Source: Mesorhizobium sp. Z1-4 (GTDB lineage Bacteria > Pseudomonadota > Alphaproteobacteria > Rhizobiales > Rhizobiaceae). Taken from it: DNA of 64,000 bases. The number at the start of each line of letters is the position of its first letter. Within the stretch, counting starts at the first letter, position 1. The notes beneath the pieces are model-generated. The model did not search any database. It was given only the letters and a program-made list of their open reading frames with translations, and was not told the DNA's origin. Where the stretch lies: contig NZ_RCIO01000001.1 of the NCBI RefSeq assembly GCF_004000235.1, forward strand, positions 868,001-932,000, in the 5' to 3' direction. Below, in pieces: positions 57,106 to 64,000 of this stretch. The position numbers and the translations under genes are program-made.

Positions 57106-58179
57106 TCACAGCCACTTCTTCCATCGAAACAGGAGCAGCAGCGCGATGGCGATCGACGCCATCACGCCCAGCGCCAGCGGATATCCGTATGGCAGTTCGA
57201 GCTCCGGCATATTCCAGGCCGAATTCGGATCAAAATTCATGCCCCATATGCCGGCCAGGAAGCCGAGCGGAATGAAGATGGTGGAGATGATGGTGAGAAC
57301 CTTCATCACCTCGTTCATCTTCGTGGAGACCGACGACATGTAGAGATCGAGCAGACCGGTGGCGAGTTCACGATAGGTTTCGGTCACATCGATCAGCTGA
57401 ATGGCGTGGTCGTAGGTGTCGCGCATATACTGCTGGATGTCGCGTGGGATCAGACCAAGTTCCTCCCGGGTCAGGGCAGAGAGCATTTCCCGCGACGGCC
57501 AAAGCGCGCGCTTGACGGTCAGCAGCTGGCGCTTGATGGCGTGGAGTTCGTTGATGTCCCTGGGGCGCGGGTCGAAGGTGATACGATCCTCAAGCTCCTC
57601 GAGCTCCTCGCCGATCGCCTCAAGCAGCGGAAAATAGGCGTCGAGAACGGTGTCCAGGATCGCGTAGACCAGATAGGGCGCGCCACGCTTGCGGATGCGA
57701 CCCGTCGGGGCATTGAGGCGCTTGCGAACGGGGTCGAGACAGTCGCCCGGACGCTCCTGAAACGTGACGACATGCGTCTTGTCGAAGGCAATGGCAAACT
57801 GCTCCTTGGAGCTTACGCTCTTGCCGTCGAACATGTGGACGATGATCAGCGGATGGCCGTCGTAAACGTCGACTTTCGGCCGTTGGTCGGTGTTGGCGAC
57901 ATCCTCAATCGCCAGCGGATCCATGTTGAAGAGCTCACCGATAGCGGCAATCAGTTCGAGGTCGGCCAGACCGATGACATCGACCCACAAGCGCTTGCCG
58001 GATTTGTGCGCGGCACGCACATCCCCGATGCCGACATCCGCCTTCTCGGTAATCGCATCGTCTTCGATGATCGTCATGCGCATCGACGTCGGCGAAGCGT
58101 GTTCGTCCGGAACAAGCAGCCCCGGAGGCGCGCCTACCGGCGAACGGCGATGGTGGACCAGGGTCTTCTTTCGGCTCAT
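57106..58179 (-). CDS. CorA-family magnesium/cobalt transporter
   Basis: Pentameric divalent-cation channel of 357 residues. The cytoplasmic domain contains VNTDQRPKVDVYDGHPLIIVHMFDG-like strands, and the two C-terminal helices carry the GMN motif (LAGIWGMNFD) that forms the selectivity filter. The basic tail FRWKKWL is typical. The start at 58179 (MSRKKTLVHH) leaves out a long upstream frame that overlaps truB. It follows truB by 52 bases on the same strand. Confidence 0.92.
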   Translation of the reverse strand: MSRKKTLVHHRRSPVGAPPGLLVPDEHASPTSMRMTIIEDDAITEKADVGIGDVRAAHKSGKRLWVDVIGLADLELIAAIGELFNMDPLAIEDVANTDQRPKVDVYDGHPLIIVHMFDGKSVSSKEQFAIAFDKTHVVTFQERPGDCLDPVRKRLNAPTGRIRKRGAPYLVYAILDTVLDAYFPLLEAIGEELEELEDRITFDPRPRDINELHAIKRQLLTVKRALWPSREMLSALTREELGLIPRDIQQYMRDTYDHAIQLIDVTETYRELATGLLDLYMSSVSTKMNEVMKVLTIISTIFIPLGFLAGIWGMNFDPNSAWNMPELELPYGYPLALGVMASIAIALLLLFRWKKWL

Positions 58180-58231
58180 GAACCAAGGTTGCGCAGATGA
58201 CGCACCGGCGGCAAGCCAAAAGTTCGATTGT

Positions 58232-59197
58232 TCAGTCGCTGAAAACGCGGCGCGGATGGAACATGCCTGCCTCGATCGCTCCCAGGGCAACGAGGCGTCC
58301 CCGCGCCACCGCGCAGGCATCCTCCGCTTCTATCGGCGCGCCTGCGCCGCGTATGATTGCCGGGTTACCGAGCCTCACCTTGCGGGCGGCATCGTCCGAC
58401 AGCATCACCTGCGGCAGGAAAGAAAGGGCGGCGCCGGTGTCGAGCACCAGTGCGTCGAGCGCGCCGAAGGCATCGGCAGGAGGAGGCAGCGGGCGGTTGT
58501 CTTCACCAAGCTCCCGCTCCGGCGATGCCTGCTCCAGCGTTGCGAGGGATACGAGCTGCCCGGGCGTGAATGGATCGACCTCGGTGCGGCGCAGTTCGGC
58601 GATATGGCCGTAGCAGCCAAGCTCGCGCCCCATGTCGCGGGCGAGCGAGCGCACATAGGTGCCCTTGCCGCATTCGATCTCGAAGACGGTATGCGTTGCG
58701 TCCGGCATTTCCACGATGTCGAGCCGGCCGATCTCCACTTCGCGCGCAGGAATGTCGATCGCTTCGCCTTCGCGTGCGAGATCGTAGGCACGCTCGCCAC
58801 CGATCTTGATCGCCGAGAATTGCGGCGGCGTCTGCATGATGACACCGGTGAATTGCGGCAGCAGCGCCCGGATTTCGGTTTCTGAGGGCCGCTTTTCGGA
58901 TATTTTCGTCGCCTCGCCTTCCAGGTCGTCGGTCGAGCGCTCCTCGCCCCAGGCGACGGTGAACCGATAAACCTTGGCACCGTCCATCACGTAAGGCACG
59001 GTCTTGGTTGCGTCACCCAGCGCGATCGGCAGCATGCCGGATGCCAGCGGGTCGAGCGTGCCGGCATGGCCGGCCTTCGCCGCATTGAACAGCCATTTGA
59101 TCTTGGCGACGGCCTCGGTGGAGCCCATGCCCACCGGCTTGTCGAACACCACCCAACCCGAAATCGGGCGGCCCTTCTTCTTGCGGTTGCGGGGCAT
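58232..59197 (-). CDS. truB: tRNA pseudouridine(55) synthase TruB
   Basis: Makes the T-loop pseudouridine 55 in tRNA, 321 residues. The catalytic Asp is D49 in [31 protein letters not shown] and [16 protein letters not shown] are also typical. The start overlaps the rbfA stop by one base (TGATG), which couples them. Confidence 0.96.
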   Translation of the reverse strand: MPRNRKKKGRPISGWVVFDKPVGMGSTEAVAKIKWLFNAAKAGHAGTLDPLASGMLPIALGDATKTVPYVMDGAKVYRFTVAWGEERSTDDLEGEATKISEKRPSETEIRALLPQFTGVIMQTPPQFSAIKIGGERAYDLAREGEAIDIPAREVEIGRLDIVEMPDATHTVFEIECGKGTYVRSLARDMGRELGCYGHIAELRRTEVDPFTPGQLVSLATLEQASPERELGEDNRPLPPPADAFGALDALVLDTGAALSFLPQVMLSDDAARKVRLGNPAIIRGAGAPIEAEDACAVARGRLVALGAIEAGMFHPRRVFSD

Positions 59198-59601
59198 CAG
59201 TCGTCTTCCCCGTCCTCGTCGAGGTCGCGCGCGACTTCCGGCGAGCGCAGCAGCTGGTCGATCTTCGCCATATTGTCGAAGCTGGTGTCGAGCCTAAACC
59301 TGATCTCGGGCATGTATTTCATCTGCCTGAGTTCGGGCGTGACCTTGCCGCGAATGAAGCGCGCATTGCGGTTGAGCGCGGCAACCACCGCGTCGTCATC
59401 CCTGGCGGCCAGCGGCGCAACGAATGCGGTTGCGATCTTCAGATCGGGCGACATACGCACCTCGGATACGGAAATGACGGTGGCCTCAATCAGGTCGTCA
59501 CGCACCTCGCCGCGCTGCAGCACGGTGGAAATTGCGTGGCGGACCTGCTCGCCGACGCGCAACTGGCGCTGGGACGGGCCGGAAGATGAAAATCTCGACA
59601 C
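59197..59601 (-). CDS. rbfA: 30S ribosome-binding factor A
   Basis: Helps late 30S maturation, 134 residues. The KH-like fold is visible: [50 protein letters not shown] and a C-terminal [13 protein letters not shown]. It has an acidic tail (EDGEDD). A 108-base spacer with an unusual hairpin lies between it and infB. Confidence 0.94.
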   Translation of the reverse strand: MSRFSSSGPSQRQLRVGEQVRHAISTVLQRGEVRDDLIEATVISVSEVRMSPDLKIATAFVAPLAARDDDAVVAALNRNARFIRGKVTPELRQMKYMPEIRFRLDTSFDNMAKIDQLLRSPEVARDLDEDGEDD

Positions 59602-59620
59602 GGTTAGGTTCCCGAAATCG

Positions 59621-59647
59621 TGCAGGCCGGGATCGAACCGACCTGCA
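59621..59647 (-). other. T-arm-like hairpin in the infB-rbfA spacer
   Basis: TGCAGG and CGG arms pair with CCG and CCTGCA around a GATCGAA loop (9 pairs, one mismatch). Read on the minus strand it contains GGTTCGATCC, like a tRNA T-loop. There is no acceptor, D or anticodon arm, so it is not a tRNA. It lies 20 bases before the rbfA start. Confidence 0.4.
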
Positions 59648-59708
59648 TGTTTCTGTTATCGTTCAGTATTAGGAGCGGCAGCGCATCCGCGCCGCCTTCC
59701 CGATTCCG

Positions 59709-62242
<2,534 letters not shown>

Positions 62243-62246
<4 letters not shown>

Positions 62247-62893
62247 TCCGTATCCTTTGTCGGCGTCGTCTGCTCAGGCTCCGGTGCACTGGCTGCCGCC
62301 GGGGTGTCGAACCCGGAACGGTAGCGGTCGAGTGCAACCGCGCGCCTCAGCGCCGCCTTGCCCGCCTCGGAGGCGAGCAGGGCAGCATGTATCACATTTG
62401 TTGCCCCCAATGCCAAACCCAATTCCGTTTCGGAAAAGAGCCTGAATGCCGGAATATCGGGGCCTCCGGCAGATTTGGTTGCGTGTCTGGCCTGGGCGAG
62501 CTTGCGCACCCCGTCATCGGACGCTTCCGCCGCATGGAAGACGGCGGCCGCTTTGCCGGAGCGCACCGCGCTATCCACTTTCGCTGCGCCAAGTGCCACA
62601 AGGCCGGCCTTGCGGGCAAGTCCCAGAGCGCCAAGCGTTGCCGTGGCCAGAAGACGATCGACCATGTGCCCGAGTTCGGGCGGCACGGTAACGCCGGTCT
62701 TCAGCGCCCTGGAGAAAAGATTCTTTGCGGCAGCCCGCTCGACTGAAACGCGGTCCGCCGTGACCCAGCAGCCGCGCCCCGGAAGCTTGCGCTTGATATC
62801 TGGAACGACCGAGCCGTCAGGCCCCGCGACAAAACGCAGTAGCGCATCGGCTTCCTGCGTCTGCCGCGTCACAATGCATGTGCGGTCGTTCAT
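62243..62893 (-). CDS. YlxR (DUF448) and L7Ae-like RNA-binding protein
   Basis: A 216-residue two-domain protein. The N-terminal YlxR domain has RTCIVTRQ at the start and [10 protein letters not shown]. The C-terminal part ([41 protein letters not shown]) resembles L7Ae-type RNA-binding proteins. It is standard between nusA and infB in alphaproteobacteria, with a likely role in rRNA or mRNA binding near the ribosome or transcription complex. It starts 46 bases after nusA; the frame open upstream overlaps nusA. Confidence 0.9.
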
Positions 62894-62939
62894 TTCGATC
62901 AAGGTCCACTCCGGACTGGGCAGCCAGCGGCAACATGGC

Positions 62940-64000
62940 TTACGCTTCGGACACGGCCGCTTCGGCCTCGTCCTCAGCATCTGCATTGTCGCCGGCAAGA
63001 TCTTCCTCGGTCACCCAGCCAGCCATCAGGCGGGCCGACATCACCATTTGCTCGGCGTCGGCGCGCGTCACATCAAAGGGTGAGAAAACGCCGTCGAAGA
63101 ACTTGGTCTCGCCGTCCTTGCGCTCACGCCAGCCGACGAGATCGTCAACCGCGTAACCGGCGAAATCCTCGACCGATTTCACGCCGTCCTCGCCCAGCGC
63201 CACCATCATGGCGGTGGTGATGCCGGGGATTTCGCGCACTGCGTCCTCGACACCCAACTCCTTGCGGCGGGCGTCGCGTTCGGCCTCGATGCGCTCCAGA
63301 TATTCGCGGGCGCGCGCCTGAATTTCCTCGGCGGTCTCGTCGTCGAAGCCTTCGATGGACGCAACTTCGTCCTGATCGACATAAGCGACTTCCTCTACCG
63401 AGGAGAAGCCTTCCGAGGCCAGCACCTGGCCGACCATCTCGTCGACATTGAGCGCCTCCATGAAGAGGTTCGAGCGGTCGACGAATTCCTTCTGGCGGCG
63501 CTGCGATTCCTCTTCCTCGGTCAGGATGTCGATGTCCCAGCCGGTCAGCTGCGAGGCAAGGCGGACATTCTGGCCGCGGCGGCCGATGGCCAGCGACAGC
63601 TGATCGTCGGGAACAACGACTTCGATGCGCTCGGCATCCTCGTCCAGCACCACCTTGGCGACTTCGGCCGGCTGCAGCGCGTTGACGATGAACGTCGCTG
63701 CGTTGTCGTTCCACGGAATGATGTCGATCTTCTCGCCCTGCAGTTCGCCGACGACTGCCTGCACGCGCGAACCGCGCATACCGACGCAGGCGCCGACCGG
63801 GTCGATCGAGCTGTCCCGCGAAATGACCGCGATCTTGGCGCGCGAGCCCGGATCGCGGGCAACCGACTTGATCTCGATGATGCCGTCGTAAATCTCCGGC
63901 ACTTCCATGGCGAAGAGTTTGGCCATGAACTGCGGATGGGTGCGCGACAGGAAAATCTGCGGGCCGCGCTGCTCACGGCGCACGTCATAAACATATGCGC
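62940..64000 (-). CDS. nusA: Transcription termination/antitermination factor NusA (5' end outside the window)
   Basis: Visible residues cover the S1-to-C-terminal part of Nus[24 protein letters not shown] is the S1-KH link, KH domains carry [27 protein letters not shown] and [25 protein letters not shown], and the tail holds helix-hairpin-helix modules ([25 protein letters not shown]) typical of alphaproteobacteria. The start is outside the window. It heads the ylxR-infB-rbfA-truB cluster. NusA regulates pausing, termination and antitermination by RNA polymerase. Confidence 0.96.
   Translation of the reverse strand, partial: AYVYDVRREQRGPQIFLSRTHPQFMAKLFAMEVPEIYDGIIEIKSVARDPGSRAKIAVISRDSSIDPVGACVGMRGSRVQAVVGELQGEKIDIIPWNDNAATFIVNALQPAEVAKVVLDEDAERIEVVVPDDQLSLAIGRRGQNVRLASQLTGWDIDILTEEEESQRRQKEFVDRSNLFMEALNVDEMVGQVLASEGFSSVEEVAYVDQDEVASIEGFDDETAEEIQARAREYLERIEAERDARRKELGVEDAVREIPGITTAMMVALGEDGVKSVEDFAGYAVDDLVGWRERKDGETKFFDGVFSPFDVTRADAEQMVMSARLMAGWVTEEDLAGDNADAEDEAEAAVSEA

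Noticed and set aside
59602-59708. A tRNA gene in the infB-rbfA spacer
   Set aside because: Only a T-arm-like hairpin is present; there is no D arm, anticodon arm, acceptor pairing or CCA end.

Overview
The window is ordinary GC-rich bacterial chromosome, densely coded on both strands. Gene content and order point to an alphaproteobacterium of the Hyphomicrobiales (Rhizobiales), probably a Mesorhizobium-like member of the Phyllobacteriaceae. The pointers are dnaX-ybaB-recR, irr next to fabA-fabB-fabI, membrane-anchored CycM, rpsT-dnaA-dnaN-recF, a Flp/Tad pilus locus, and nusA-ylxR-infB-rbfA-truB with rpsO-pnp. This placement is inferred from gene families and synteny; no database search was run.

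Layout. 1-4540: partial lytic transglycosylase, recR, a GNAT acetyltransferase, ybaB and dnaX (cell wall and DNA repair/replication). 4660-6110: a YciI-like gene divergent from an ArsR regulator and SRPBCC pair, with two matching operator-like dyads between them, then the SRP 4.5S RNA gene on the minus strand. 6226-9565: a degenerate HIT protein, nudC, pheA and cytochrome c. 9676-18302: a Yej-type peptide ABC importer with two tandem binding proteins, two permeases and a double ATPase, plus a hydroxyacid dehydrogenase. 18299-20952: NlpC/P60 peptidase, MarR regulator and M17 aminopeptidase. 20989-33744: the Tad pilus locus (tadD; flp-cpaA-cpaB-cpaC-cpaD-cpaE-cpaF-tadB-tadC on the minus strand; a secretin-N-like protein and two TadE/F-like minor pilins on the plus strand). 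It also holds an uncharacterised secreted protein and several TTAA-N7-TTAA-like sites. 33748-37726: an orphan PhnD-like binding protein, deoB, mutM and an enoyl-CoA hydratase. 37874-42979: rpsT, a long dnaA leader, dnaA, dnaN and recF. 43014-46467: a MoeB/ThiF-like protein, two-subunit aconitase X and a hydroxyacid dehydrogenase. 46626-50482: an SH3 protein, irr and fabA-fabB-fabI, with a candidate leader peptide before fabA. 50555-53140: a GGDEF/EAL protein with a degenerate GGDEF motif and an RsmC-like methyltransferase. 53190-64000: pnp, rpsO, an SDR, corA and the truB-rbfA-infB-ylxR-nusA cluster, cut by the window end.

How the genes work together. Most are housekeeping genes: DNA replication and repair, translation initiation and RNA turnover, fatty-acid synthesis under a neighbouring haem/iron regulator gene, and nucleotide and cofactor metabolism. 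The accessory parts are the Tad pilus (surface adhesion), the Yej-like importer and aconitase X. No phage, insertion sequence, CRISPR array, defence island or intact tRNA was seen. The less explained signals are the repeated CtrA-like sites in the Tad locus, the secreted Tad-linked protein at 31298-31828, the 24-residue ORF before fabA, the hairpin-bearing dnaA leader, and the paired dyads in front of the ArsR module.
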